From AP-15 sp963845735 (GTDB lineage Bacteria > Pseudomonadota > Alphaproteobacteria > ATCC43930 > CGMCC-115725), in NCBI GenBank assembly GCA_963845735.1, contig CAWJTR010000015.1, forward strand, positions 191,352-255,351: a stretch of DNA of 64,000 nt, given 5' to 3'. This document shows, one piece after another, positions 9,504 through 19,281 of the stretch. The position numbers were made by a program, and so were the translations under genes. A model generated the notes under the pieces. The model was given only the letters and a program-made list of their open reading frames with translations. It searched no databases and was not told the origin of the DNA. Position 1 is the stretch's first letter, and each line of letters begins with the position of its first letter.

Positions 9504-11616
9504 TCAGCTTCCCTCACGGCGCCATGCCGCGACGAGCCCGCCGACGATCAGCAGCAAGGCCGCAACCGCCGGCAGCAGAGGGATCTCGCTGAGCCCGGTC
9601 ACGGTATAGTCCCCATTCGCGCGGAAGCCCATCCAGTTATTCCCAGCCGCGGTCCGGTCCGGTGAAACCCGGCGGACCTCCGGGATCTTACCCGAGCCGA
9701 CCCAGAAGATTCCGCCGCCGGTCGCGGCGACGACCGGCGCCAGCTTTTCCGGCGTCGTGCAGGACGTCGGCGAACTCTATCGGATTGAGCGGCCCTGCCG
9801 CAGCGAGCGCGGTGCGGGTGCCATCGGTCACCCGGTAGAGCCCCATCTGATCGATCGCCAGACTGCCACCGCTGCGCCCGCCATGCTCCGGCGTCAACTT
9901 CAGGCTGCGGCTCGACCCGTCGGGGGCGGTCACTGTGACCGGGTGGTCGTCGGGCTCCAGCGATTGGCGCGTGATGATCAGCCTGTCGCCGTCGACCGCC
10001 GCGCGCAGATCGTTTTCCTCGAGATCGGGCTCCTTCATCAGCCAATAGGCGAGCCGGCGCAACAGCTCGGCCTGCGGGCCGCCGCCTTCGAAGCCGCGCG
10101 CCCAAAACCACATCTCGTCGGACAGGAGTTGCGCCACCCGTCCCTTGCCGACGCGATCGAGAACCAAGAGCGGGTCGCCGCGGTCGCCGGTCATCACCGT
10201 CACGCCGTTACGGACCCGCGAATCGACCTGGCGGAACCAGCGTCCCCAGCTCGGCGCCCCACCCCGCGGGCCCGCCCCCGGCAGTTCTTCGGTTACCGGA
10301 TCGCGCCGGCCGAGATCGGTCAGTTGCGGTTTGAACCCGTCCTCATAGACCTCCCCAGTCGGTTCGGCCGGCAAAATCGACCCGAGCGGCGTGCGCGACA
10401 GGCTCATCGGCGTGCCGTAATTGGGGCCGGCGGCTTCGAGGAAGGCGCCGCCATTGCGCACGTAGCGCACGACGTTTTCGAGATAGGCCTGCGGGATGAC
10501 CCCGGGCCGCGAATATCGATCGAAGATGATCAGGTCGAAATCGTCGAGCTTGGTGTCGAAGAGCTCCCGAATCGGAAAGGCAATCAGAGACAGCTCGCGG
10601 ATCGGGGTCCCGTCCTGCTTCTCGGGTGGGCGCAGGATCGTGAAGTGAACGAGATCGACGGACGGATCCGATTTGAGGATGTTGCGCCAGACGCGCTCGC
10701 CGGCATGCGGTTCGCCGGAAACCAGCAGCACCCGCAAGCGGTCGCGCACGCCGTTGACCACGACGACGGCGCGGTTATTGACGAGCGTCAGCTCGCGCGG
10801 GCCGGGCGCAACCTCGAGCTCCAGCACATTGGGACCACCGTGGTCGATCGGGAGCGTCAGCGGGACGTCGCGGCCGATCGGGACCATCAGTTGCTGTCGG
10901 GCGCCGCCGTCCTTGCGCCAGGTCACCCTCGCCTCGTTCTGATCGTCGCCGGCTTTCTCAGCAGCGGTTTCGGGCAGGTCCTCGACCCGGACGGTCAGCT
11001 GCACCTGCTTGCCGACGAGGCCAAAGCTCGGCGCCTGAGCCACGACAAGTCGCCGGTCACCCTCGTCCGGCCGGCCGGACAGCAGAACATGCAGCGGCGC
11101 GCCGACCGCTTGCGCCAGCGTTTTCGAATCACCGGCCGGCACATCGTGCACCTCCCCGTCGGTGATCATGACCACCCCGGCGAGGCGCTGGCGCGGCACA
11201 TCGGACATGGCTCGATCGAGTGCCGCAAACAACCGGGTTCCCTCGTCGCCGGCGCCCGGCTGCGGCGCCCCCGCCCGGATGACCCGCAGATCGAGATCGG
11301 GCTCCCGGGCAAGGCGCTTCTTGACCGCCGCCAGCGCCGTCTCGGTCGCCTGCCGCCGATCGCCAATACTCTGGCTCGGCGAATCGTCGACGATGACGAT
11401 GGCGACGTCCCGCCGCGGCGCGCGCTGCTCCTCGATCAGGGACGGGTTGACGAGCGCGGCCAGCAGCACAACGATCGCGATGGCCCGCCAGCCCAGCCCC
11501 GGGGCCCGCCGCAGGATGCCGAAACCGAGGCAGAGCGCGCCGGCGATAGCGAGCAGGGCCAGCAACAGCCACGGCAACAGCGGCGCCGCGGCGAGCGTAA
11601 AGCCGCTGCCGCTCAT
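9504..11616 (-). CDS. Membrane protein with von Willebrand A-like and glutamine-amidotransferase-like regions, one frame break
   Basis: Two N-terminal membrane helices (about residues 10-60) lead to a VWA-like fold (DVAIVIVDDSPSQS, with LAGVVMITDGEVHD) and then a domain resembling class I glutamine amidotransferases (DLIIFDRYSRPG). Near 9755 the reading frame shifts. In the adjacent frame the protein continues LAPVVAATGGGIFWVGSG and ends with a hydrophobic helix and AAWRREGS, with its TGA at 9504-9506, about 704 residues in total. The gene overlaps the upstream DUF4159 gene by 4 bases (ATGA) and is the last of the MoxR cluster. No enzymatic activity is known for these proteins. Confidence 0.8.
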
Positions 11617-14324
11617 TGGCCGAGGCGCTCAAGGATCGCCGGCACGTGCACCTGATCGGCTTTGTAGTTGCCGGTCAGCACGTACATGACGAGATTGATG
11701 CCGAAGCGCAGCGCCATTTCGCGCTGTTCTTCGCCGCCCGGCACCACGGCATAGAGCGGCCGGCCATCCTTATCGATCGCCCAGGCGCCGGCCCAATCAT
11801 CGGCGCCGACAATGACGCTCGAAACCCCGTCATTGACATGGTTCTCGACCGGTTCGACCCAAAGAGTCCCGACATCCCAGCGGCCGGGAAACTCATGCAT
11901 CAGATAAAAGGATTTGGTCAGCACATGGTCGGGCGGTATCGGCACCAACGACGGCATCTTGATCCCCGCTGTCAGCCGGCGCAGCCGTTCCGCCGCAATC
12001 GCCGCGCCGCCAAACGGGCCGGGCGTCTGCTCGTCGCCGTCGCGGGTGTCGAACAGGATCGTGCCGCCGGTCTCGATATACCGGTTGATGCGCTCGATCG
12101 CGCTCGGTGACGGTGGCGGCTGGTCGGCGGTCACGGGCCAATAGAGTAGCGGGAAAAAGATCAGCTCGTCGGTTTCGATGTCGATCGCGAGGGGATCGGC
12201 AGTCTCGACCGCGGTCCGCCGATTGAGCACATCACTGAGGCCGACGAGCCCGGCGCGGCTCTCCGCGTCGACTGCGTCGTCCCCGGTGCGCACATAAGCA
12301 AGGCGCAGCTCGGCAGTGGCGCGCACGACGAACGCGTCGTCGGCGCGCGGCGCGCCAGGAAAGACGAGCGCCGCGAGGATAAAGATGCCCGCGACTCGCG
12401 CCGGGCGCCGCCGCAGCAGGCCGCGCAGCGCGTAGGCGATCAGCAGATCGGCGAGCGCCAGCAACAGCGCGGCAGTCAATAGCGGCGCGCGCAAATCGGT
12501 TTCACGGCCGCGGGCAAAGGTCTCGCGCCGCGCGTCGCCGGGCAGGCCGGAAATCGCCTTTAGTTCGCCGATCCCGGACGAAAGATTGAGCGCGCGGCGC
12601 GAGTCTTGCGTTCCGTAGAAGCCCGGCGGGTGTTGGGGCGAGACGATTGCGGCAGCGATCTCTTTGCCGGGGATCGGGCGCGCCGTCGCCGGGGGGCGCT
12701 GCAGCCGGCCAAACCCGTCGAGCGTCTCGATCGGCGGCAACATGTCCTCGCTCGCCGCGGTCACCCCTTGGCTGGTCGCCACAATCCGCCGCAGCATCTC
12801 GACGAACAAGCCGGAGAGCGCGAGATTGGACCAATCGGCGTTTGCCGTCGTGTGCATCAACACGATCCAGCCGCGGCCATGCTTTTCCGCGGTCACCAGC
12901 GGGGTGCCGTCGGCTAGCCGCGCCCAGGTCTTGCCCGCGAGGTCGATATCGGGCTCCGCCAGCACTTGGCGCGAAACTGTCACATCGCTCGGAATCGCCA
13001 GTCCGGCAAACGGGCTGTCGGCGGCAAAGGGGGCGAGCTTTGCCGGTTGCTCCCACGACATCGCGCCGCCTATCGTGCGACCGCCACGGCGCAGTCGCAC
13101 CGGCAACAGCGTGTCGTCCTGCTCGGCGAGGTGTGGCCCGGCAAAGCGCAGCAACAGGCCGCCGGCCTTGATCCAGTTGTCGACCGCCGCCGCCTCCGCC
13201 GGAGAATCCGGTCCCGAATCCGAGTAGATCAGCACCGCGAGCTGGCGCTTCAGCAAATCGGTGACCGGCCCGCGGCGGGTTTCGGCGAACGGTCCCAGCG
13301 CCCGCTCCAGATAAAAATTCTCGCTGAGCAGCGGCTGTCCGCTGCCGTTCGGCGGCCCGACGATCCCGACCGGACGGCGGCGCCAGCGTTCGTCAAGCAA
13401 AAGCACGGTGCCGGCCGATTGGCCGTCCTCGACCTCGACGCGGGTCGTCTGGTTTCCGAGTTCACTCGGCATCGCCAGCTCGACCTTGACCGATTTTGCA
13501 CCGGCCTCGAGAGTCGCGTCCCGGCGGGTCAGCAAGCGGCCGTCCGCACCGCTCGCGCGCACCTCGTAGAGCCGCGGTTTTGCCGCCGGCAGCGAGCGCA
13601 GCACGACGCTGAGATCCTTGGCCTCCCGATCGCCTGCGGCGAGCAGCGCCGGAGCCTCGCCCGGCCCCGCGTCGAGGTAGCGCAAGCTGCCCAAATCGTC
13701 GAGATACGCGGCCAGCGCGGTTGCGCCGCTGTCGGCAATGCCGTCGCTGAGCCAGATCGAGGCGTTTATATCGGGCAAAGACAGCGCCTTCAGCCGGGCC
13801 AGCGCGGCCTGCCGATCGACCGGCCACGGCTTTGGCTGCAATACGTCGATCGCGGCGCGGGCATCGACGGCACGGATGGGCGCCAGCGGCGGCAATGCGG
13901 TGTCGCCGGCGGGCGGGGCGGTGGTGACGAGGACGACCTGGCGGCTTTCGCGCGCGGCCTCGGCCAGCAGATCGTCGAGCGCCGCCTGTCGGACCGGCCA
14001 ATCGCGCGCCGCTGCCCAACCATCATCGACGACCAGAATGATTGGTCCGGTTCCGGCGAGGAGTGCCTGCGGGTTCAGGAGCGGGTGAGCCGCCGCGACA
14101 ATGACCAGCGCGGCCAGCGCCATGCGCAGAAGAATCAGCCAGAGCGGGGTCCGCGCCGGGGTTTCGTCGCGCGGCGCCAGCCCGAGCAACAGGCGGATGG
14201 CCGGGAAATCGATGCGGCGCGCCGCTGGCGGCGTCACCCGCAGCAGCCACCAGATAATCGGCAGCCCCGCCAGCGCTACCAGCAGCCAAGGCGAGGCGAA
14301 AGCGAGGGGGCCCAGCGCCAACAT
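11613..14324 (-). CDS. DUF4159 protein with BatA-like N-terminal domain
   Basis: This large membrane protein (903 residues) has a BatA-type N-terminus with two helices (SPWLLVALAGLPIIWWLLRV and about residues 62-82), a VWA-like region (GPIILVVDDGWAAA), a long periplasmic-type middle, two further hydrophobic segments near residue 640, and a C-terminal DUF4159 domain. That domain includes AELRLAYVRTGD, FFPLLYWPVTADQPPP and GGTILFDTRDGD. Such proteins sit with MoxR and DUF58 genes throughout alphaproteobacteria and are thought to form an envelope-associated complex. The role is not established. It overlaps the downstream gene by 4 bases. Confidence 0.85.
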   Translation of the reverse strand: MLALGPLAFASPWLLVALAGLPIIWWLLRVTPPAARRIDFPAIRLLLGLAPRDETPARTPLWLILLRMALAALVIVAAAHPLLNPQALLAGTGPIILVVDDGWAAARDWPVRQAALDDLLAEAARESRQVVLVTTAPPAGDTALPPLAPIRAVDARAAIDVLQPKPWPVDRQAALARLKALSLPDINASIWLSDGIADSGATALAAYLDDLGSLRYLDAGPGEAPALLAAGDREAKDLSVVLRSLPAAKPRLYEVRASGADGRLLTRRDATLEAGAKSVKVELAMPSELGNQTTRVEVEDGQSAGTVLLLDERWRRRPVGIVGPPNGSGQPLLSENFYLERALGPFAETRRGPVTDLLKRQLAVLIYSDSGPDSPAEAAAVDNWIKAGGLLLRFAGPHLAEQDDTLLPVRLRRGGRTIGGAMSWEQPAKLAPFAADSPFAGLAIPSDVTVSRQVLAEPDIDLAGKTWARLADGTPLVTAEKHGRGWIVLMHTTANADWSNLALSGLFVEMLRRIVATSQGVTAASEDMLPPIETLDGFGRLQRPPATARPIPGKEIAAAIVSPQHPPGFYGTQDSRRALNLSSGIGELKAISGLPGDARRETFARGRETDLRAPLLTAALLLALADLLIAYALRGLLRRRPARVAGIFILAALVFPGAPRADDAFVVRATAELRLAYVRTGDDAVDAESRAGLVGLSDVLNRRTAVETADPLAIDIETDELIFFPLLYWPVTADQPPPSPSAIERINRYIETGGTILFDTRDGDEQTPGPFGGAAIAAERLRRLTAGIKMPSLVPIPPDHVLTKSFYLMHEFPGRWDVGTLWVEPVENHVNDGVSSVIVGADDWAGAWAIDKDGRPLYAVVPGGEEQREMALRFGINLVMYVLTGNYKADQVHVPAILERLGQ

Positions 14325-14354
14325 CGCTCAGCTCACCGCGAACTTGCCGACGCC

Positions 14355-14425
14355 ACCCTCACCCACCCAGCCAATCGGCTGGGTCCTTTCTCTCTCGCAC
14401 AGCCGGAGAGGGACCTGGGGTGCCG
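14355..14425. repeat. Intergenic repeat with hairpin in the DUF58-DUF4159 gap
   Basis: The 138-base gap between the DUF58 and DUF4159 genes holds a CCCTCACCC-type intergenic repeat. A clear hairpin inside it has ACCCAGCC at 14365-14372 and GGCTGGGT at 14377-14384 around a 4-base loop, followed by a pyrimidine-rich run and AGAGGGACC. It resembles the repeat at 7279-7339. It interrupts an otherwise tightly packed operon and might stabilise or attenuate the transcript, which is inference only. Confidence 0.6.
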
Positions 14426-14462
14426 AGCGTGCCGAGGCGGGTCAAGATACCCTGGCAATTCC

Positions 14463-15401
14463 TCATCGCCGCTCTTCACCCGACAACGCTTCAAAGAGCG
14501 CCAGCAGCGCCAGCCCGGGCGGGCGATCAGTACGATGAACTCCGAACGTCCAACCGAGCCGCCCGGCGATCGCGCCAAGACCGGCGCGGTGATCGAGAAA
14601 GCGGCTCGCGTAATCATCGCGGATGCTCTCGACGCGGCTGATGACGACCTCGTCACGCTCCTCGATCCCTGCGAACCGCACCCGCCCATCGAACGGCAAG
14701 TCCTCTTCGGCCGGGTCCACGATCTGAAGCAGATGCCCTTTGAGCCCGGCGCCGGCAAAGCGGGCGAGCGCGGCATTGACCGTGTCGAGCGGAGACAGAA
14801 AATCGCCGATCAGAACCAACTGGCCGGCGCGCGGCAGCGGCTCGAAGGCCGGGAGGCTTCCCGGCTCGGCCCGCTGGGCGATCAGCTCGACGATCCGCGA
14901 CAGGGCAACGCGTCCGCTGATTGGGGCTACGCCGCTTCCGAGCAACGTCAGCCGCTCGCCGCCGCGCACCAACAGGCTCGCCAGCGCGACCAGCAGCAAT
15001 TCGGCGCGATCACGCTTGGTCGGCCAGCTGGCGTCGAAGATATACTGAGCCGAGCTGTAATCCATCGAGGCTGACGCGTCACGCCATAGCCATACGCTCT
15101 GCGCGGCTTCCCATTCGGTTTCACGGACGTAGAGGCGCTGAGACTTGGCGCTCTGGCGCCAATCGATTCGGCTCGCGGCGTCACCGGGCGCATATTGCCG
15201 GAACTGCCAGAAGGTCTCCCCTTGCCCGACACGGCGACGCCCGTGCACGCCCTGCGCCACGTTGGCGGCGACGCGTTCCGCCGCGACCAGCAGCGGCGGC
15301 AATCCCGCCGCAGCCTGCTCGGCGCGGTCGCGCAAGGCGGCGACCGGCGCCCTCTGGCGCGTGAGCAGGGAGGCAAGCGGTCGCGACGGGGCAGAATTCA
15401 C
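14463..15401 (-). CDS. DUF58 domain protein
   Basis: A 312-residue soluble DUF58 protein. The family hallmark is seen in GETFWQFRQYAPGDAASRID, followed by the VWA-like segment VWLWRDASASMDYSS, in which the metal-ion-dependent adhesion site is partly kept. DUF58 proteins accompany MoxR AAA ATPases and VWA proteins and probably act as adaptors or substrates of the MoxR chaperone. The start overlaps the stop of moxR by 4 bases (15398-15401), so the two are translationally coupled. The function is inferred from family context only. Confidence 0.88.
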   Translation of the reverse strand: MNSAPSRPLASLLTRQRAPVAALRDRAEQAAAGLPPLLVAAERVAANVAQGVHGRRRVGQGETFWQFRQYAPGDAASRIDWRQSAKSQRLYVRETEWEAAQSVWLWRDASASMDYSSAQYIFDASWPTKRDRAELLLVALASLLVRGGERLTLLGSGVAPISGRVALSRIVELIAQRAEPGSLPAFEPLPRAGQLVLIGDFLSPLDTVNAALARFAGAGLKGHLLQIVDPAEEDLPFDGRVRFAGIEERDEVVISRVESIRDDYASRFLDHRAGLGAIAGRLGWTFGVHRTDRPPGLALLALFEALSGEERR

Positions 15402-16405
15402 CGGAACGGCGCCGATATTTGCGAGATGACCTGAGCCACCGTGACCCCTTCGGCCCGCCCGGCAAAACTGACCGCCATGCGATGGCGCAGCACCGGCGGC
15501 GCCAAGGCCACGACATCGTCAACCGACGGGCTGAACCGGCCGTCAATCAGCGCCCGCGCGCGGCAGGCGAGCATCAAAGCCTGGCTGGCGCGCGGGCCCG
15601 GTCCCCACGAGACAAAGCGCGTGATCCCCTCGGCCGCGGCGCCATTTGGCCGGCCGGAGCGGACCAGCTCCAGGATTGCCTCGACGACGCTCTCGCCCAC
15701 AGGTATGCGGCGCACCAGGCGTTGCGCCGCCGTCAGCTCGGCGACATTCATCGCCGGCCTTGGCCGGTCCTCGGCGATGCCGGTCGTCGCGATCAGCATT
15801 TCGCGCTCCGCCTCGCGGTCGGGATAATCGACGTCGATCTGCAACAGAAACCGGTCGAGCTGCGCTTCAGGCAGCGGATACGTGCCTTCCTGCTCGAGCG
15901 GATTTTGCGTCGCCAGCACGTGAAACGGCCGCGGCAGCTGATGATATTGGCCGGCGATCGAGACGCGGCCTTCCTGCATCGCCTGCAGCAGCGCCGATTG
16001 CGTGCGCGGGCTTGCCCGGTTGATCTCGTCGGCCATCAGCAGCTGGCAAAAAACCGGCCCGGCGATGAAGCGGAAAGAGCGCCGCCCGGCGTCGCTTTCC
16101 TCGAGCACCTCGGACCCCAGAATGTCGGCCGGCATCAGATCGGGCGTGCATTGAATGCGCTTCTCGTCGAGCCCGAGGATCGCCCCCAAGGTCTCGACGA
16201 GCCGGGTCTTGGCAAGGCCCGGAACGCCGATCAGCAACGCGTGACCGCCGCACAGCAAGGTGATCAGGGCTTGCTCGACGACCTCCTGCTGGCCAAAGAT
16301 GATTTCACCAATTCGCGCCCGGGCCAGGCTGAGGCTCCGCCCCAGCGCTTCGACCTCGGCGACGAGATCGGCGGAGGCAGTGTTGACGTGCGGAGGAGAG
16401 GACAA
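15398..16405 (-). CDS. MoxR-family AAA+ ATPase
   Basis: A 335-residue AAA+ protein with Walker A in IGVPGLAKTRLVETL, Walker B in LLMADEINRASPRTQSALL, sensor 1 in VLATQNPLEQEGTYPLPEAQLDRF cut short here as VLATQNPLEQEGTY, and the usual C-terminal lid helices. MoxR ATPases are thought to remodel VWA-domain partners. Here they would be the DUF58, DUF4159 and VWA proteins encoded downstream in the same operon. The open frame begins with a TTG at 16405. I saw no better start with a close ribosome site, so the exact N-terminus is uncertain. The gene diverges from the DUF1285 gene. Confidence 0.92.
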   Translation of the reverse strand: MSSPPHVNTASADLVAEVEALGRSLSLARARIGEIIFGQQEVVEQALITLLCGGHALLIGVPGLAKTRLVETLGAILGLDEKRIQCTPDLMPADILGSEVLEESDAGRRSFRFIAGPVFCQLLMADEINRASPRTQSALLQAMQEGRVSIAGQYHQLPRPFHVLATQNPLEQEGTYPLPEAQLDRFLLQIDVDYPDREAEREMLIATTGIAEDRPRPAMNVAELTAAQRLVRRIPVGESVVEAILELVRSGRPNGAAAEGITRFVSWGPGPRASQALMLACRARALIDGRFSPSVDDVVALAPPVLRHRMAVSFAGRAEGVTVAQVISQISAPFR

Positions 16406-16449
16406 AAGTTAAGATCCCTCTTTCAAGCTGTTCGGCGGGTGCGAGCCTG

Positions 16450-17001
16450 ATGGAAAATACCGGCTCCGGCAATTCCCCACAAAGTACTCCTAGTACGGGC
16501 GAGCGGTTGCCGATCGATTGCGGCGATCTCGACATCCGCATCGCCCGCGACGGCACTTGGTTTTATCGTGGATCTCCAATCGGCCGCCTGCCGCTTGTCA
16601 AGCTCTTCGCCTCCGTCCTGCGTCGCGAAGCAGATGGATCCTATTGGCTCGTGACCCCGGCCGAGCGCGGTCGCATCGAGGTCGAGGACGTTCCTTTTCT
16701 CGCCGTGGAACTGACTGTCGCCGGTGAAGGCCGCGACCGGCGACTGATCTTCCGGACCAATCTGGACGACATTGTGACGGCAGGGCCGGACAATCGGCTG
16801 CGTGTCGAGACCGCAGCGAGCGGCGAGCCCGCACCCTATATACTCGTGCGCGGCGCGCTCGAGGCGAGGCTGGTGCGATCGGTTTTTTATGATCTGGTCG
16901 ATCTCGGCGCCGAAGAGGAGATCGCCGGCGCCAACCAGTTCGGGGTTTGGAGCAACGGCGCTTTCTTCAGCCTGGGCGATCCGGGACCGGACTGGCAATA
17001 G
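16450..17001 (+). CDS. DUF1285 family protein
   Basis: This 183-residue protein matches the DUF1285 pattern: DLDIRIARDGTWFYRGSPIG, then PLVKLFASVLRREADGSYWL, TPAERGRIEVEDVPFLAVEL, and a C-terminal half of short beta strands. The fold is known in the family but no biochemical role is established. In alphaproteobacteria the gene commonly lies beside moxR, a NUDIX gene and cca, exactly as here. It begins 44 bases from the start of the divergent moxR, so the two promoters share the gap. Confidence 0.85.
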   Translation: MENTGSGNSPQSTPSTGERLPIDCGDLDIRIARDGTWFYRGSPIGRLPLVKLFASVLRREADGSYWLVTPAERGRIEVEDVPFLAVELTVAGEGRDRRLIFRTNLDDIVTAGPDNRLRVETAASGEPAPYILVRGALEARLVRSVFYDLVDLGAEEEIAGANQFGVWSNGAFFSLGDPGPDWQ

Positions 17002-17045
17002 CCGCCGCAGCACCAGCGCGCAGCGAGGGATCGGGGGACGGGTCA

Positions 17046-17729
17046 GTGACGCATCGACCGGGCATACGAGCCGACTGGCTGTCAAAAGATTGGGCAGTTG
17101 CGCGTTTCGCGCGGCTCGGCCAGCCCGGAAGGCGGGGTTTTGGCGGAACCGCGGACCCTGACGAAGCGGCCGCGCTCAGGCGGGCCACACGCGGCGACCA
17201 CGACCTCAATCCGGGGATGACGCCGCCCAGCACCGAGCTGCGGCCGGCGGCGGTGCTGGTTCCGCTGATCGACCGGGCCGAGGGTATGTCGGTTCTTCTG
17301 ACCCTGCGGACCCCCCATCTGAGCGCCCATGCCGGCCAGGTCGCGTTTCCCGGCGGCCGCATCGAGGCGGGCGACCCCGACGCGGTGGCCGCCGCGCTGC
17401 GCGAGACCGAGGAGGAGGTCGGTCTGCCACGGGATCACGTAACCGTGATCGGCCGGCTCGACACTTATGTGACCGGAACCGGGTTCGAAATCACCCCGAT
17501 CGTCGGCATCGTGGCGCCCCCCTTCCCGCTCGTCGCCGACCCGTTTGAGGTGGCCGAGGTCTTCGAGGTGCCGCTCTCCTACATCCTCGACCCGAGCAAT
17601 CATCGGCGCACCGAGCGCGTCTTCGAAGAGCGCCGGCGGGTCTTTTTCGTGCTGCCATACGAGAACCGAAACATCTGGGGGGCAACGGCGGGGATGCTGG
17701 TGAACCTGGCCGAGGTGCTCGCCGGCTGA
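17046..17729 (+). CDS. NUDIX hydrolase, CoA pyrophosphatase type
   Basis: The 227-residue protein starts at a GTG (17046) preceded by GGGGGACGGG, 44 bases after the DUF1285 gene. A NUDIX box is present (GRIEAGD, then ALRETEEEVGL), just after the PHLSAHAGQVAFPGG segment typical of NudL-like CoA diphosphatases, which cut CoA or acyl-CoA to 3',5'-ADP and phosphopantetheine. The C-terminal FEVPLSYILDPSNH is also typical. It is probably cytoplasmic. It is co-directional with DUF6111 and cca, probably in one operon. Confidence 0.88.
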   Translation: MTHRPGIRADWLSKDWAVARFARLGQPGRRGFGGTADPDEAAALRRATRGDHDLNPGMTPPSTELRPAAVLVPLIDRAEGMSVLLTLRTPHLSAHAGQVAFPGGRIEAGDPDAVAAALRETEEEVGLPRDHVTVIGRLDTYVTGTGFEITPIVGIVAPPFPLVADPFEVAEVFEVPLSYILDPSNHRRTERVFEERRRVFFVLPYENRNIWGATAGMLVNLAEVLAG

Positions 17730-17738
17730 GGAGGCAAT

Positions 17739-18017
17739 GTGCGGGTCTTCATCACCATCGTCCTGCCGCTGCTGCTGCCGACCGCGCTTTATCTGCTATG
17801 GGTCAGCACCCTCGGGGCGCCGCATGAGGGCGGGACGATGCCATGGGCCTCGGTGCCGTGGGTGTGGCTTGCCGGCGTCGGCGCGGTGTTGTTGGCGGTC
17901 GTGCTGTTTGTCGTGGCCGTCGGCTTCGGCACATCGCAGCAAGGGGTCTATGTGGCTCCACGCTGGCAGAACGGGCACATCATCCCCGGGCACATCGAAC
18001 CTAAGGCTCCCCAATGA
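17739..18017 (+). CDS. DUF6111 small membrane protein
   Basis: A 92-residue protein with two membrane helices: residues about 3-22 (FITIVLPLLLPTALYLLWV) and about 43-63 (LAGVGAVLLAVVLFVVAVGF). It ends in a short polar tail with YVAPRWQNGHIIPGHIEP. This tail and the gene position directly before cca are hallmarks of the DUF6111 family of alphaproteobacteria, whose function is unknown. It lies 9 bases after the NUDIX gene and overlaps cca by 4 bases (ATGA), so it is part of the same operon. Confidence 0.85.
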   Translation: MRVFITIVLPLLLPTALYLLWVSTLGAPHEGGTMPWASVPWVWLAGVGAVLLAVVLFVVAVGFGTSQQGVYVAPRWQNGHIIPGHIEPKAPQ

Positions 18018-19225
18018 CAGAGCCCGGGCATCGGCCCCGGATCGCCCCCCAGGAATGGATGACGGAGCCGGCGACCCGGGCGGTTCTCGATGCGCTCGCC
18101 GCGGGCGGGGTGGACGCGCGATTTGTCGGCGGCGCAGTGCGCGACGCGTTGCTCGGGCTTCCGATCGGCGACATCGACATCGCCACCCCGGCACCGCCTG
18201 AGCGGGTCACCGAGCTGTTGGAAAAAGCCGGTATCCGGGTGGTGCCGACCGGTCTCGCCCATGGCACCGTGACCGCCGTGGTCCCGCCGCGGCATTTCGA
18301 GATCACGACCTTGCGCCGCGACATCGAGACCTATGGCCGCCGCGCCCGCGTCGCCTTCGACGCCGATTGGGCTGCCGATGCGGCGCGCCGCGACTTTACG
18401 ATCAACGCGATCTTCCTCGCTCCCGACGGCACGATTTATGACCCGGTCGGCGGCCTCGCCGATCTGCAGGCTGGCCGCGTCCGCTTTGTCGGCGATCCCG
18501 GCCACCCGGATCGCCGAAGATGTGCTGCGGCTGCTGCGCTATTACCGTTTCGAGGCGCGCTTTGGCGCCGGCGGTGGCGATGAACCGGCGCGCACCGCCT
18601 GCCGTGCCGCGGCCCATCTGCTGCCGACCCTGTCGGCCGAGCGCGTCGCGCAGGAGCTGATCCGCCTGCTCGAAACCCCGGACCCGAGCCGCGCGCTGCA
18701 AATGATGGCCGAGGACGGGGCGCTGGCCGTGGTGCTGCCCGAGGCACGGCACCTCGACCGCCTTGAGACGAATGATCGCGATCGAGCCGGAGCCCGACGC
18801 GCTGCGGCGCCTCGCCGCGCTGATCGAGGCCGATGCCGACGGCGCCGCCGCGCTGGCCGAGCGGCTGCATTTCCCGAATGCCTGGCGCGAGCGTCTGCGC
18901 GGCCTCGCCCCCCCTGGCCCATCGACCCGCACGCCGATGCCGCGGCGCAGCGGCGCACGCTGTACCGCCTCGGCGCCGAGCGCTACCGGGACATAGCGTT
19001 GCTGATGGCGGCCGACGGGCAAGTAGATGCCGAGCGGCTGGCCGGCCTGCTTGCATTTGTCGGCGATTGGACGCGCGCCGGAATTCCCAATTTCCGGGCA
19101 CGACGTGACCGCCCTCGGGATCCCGCCCGGCCCGCGCGTCGGCGCATCTGCTCGACGCTGTCGAGCGCTGGTGGGAAGCGGGCGATTTCGCCGCCGACCG
19201 CGACGGGCATGCCTCACGCACCTAA
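18014..19225 (+). CDS. cca: CCA tRNA nucleotidyltransferase, several frame breaks
   Basis: This class II nucleotidyltransferase adds or repairs the 3' CCA of tRNA. The head domain is intact: FVGGAVRDALLGLPIGDIDI with the catalytic GDxD pair, then RRDFTINAIFLAPDG and YDPVGGLADLQAGRVRFVGD. After about 18505 the frame changes, and it changes again near 18765, 18905, 19095 and 19135. Pieces in neighbouring frames continue the gene: IAEDVLRLLRYYRFEARFG, LSAERVAQELIRLLE, and a C-terminus AVERWWEAGDFAADRDG ending at the TAA at 19223-19225. Cells need this enzyme, so the breaks are almost certainly sequence errors. Confidence 0.88.
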
Positions 19226-19281
19226 AGGAGCTGGCGAGGTCGGCGAGCCCGACTGCAAGCGATCTGGACGCCGGGTTGGCG

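Noticed and set aside
9757..11655. Long plus-strand open frame opposite the VWA gene
   Set aside because: It lies antisense to a gene with clear domains. Long antisense frames are expected in GC-rich coding DNA, and its product has no recognisable feature.
12966..15074. 702-residue plus-strand open frame opposite the DUF4159 and DUF58 genes
   Set aside because: It crosses two real genes and their spacer, has Arg/Gln-rich random-looking sequence and no start signal.
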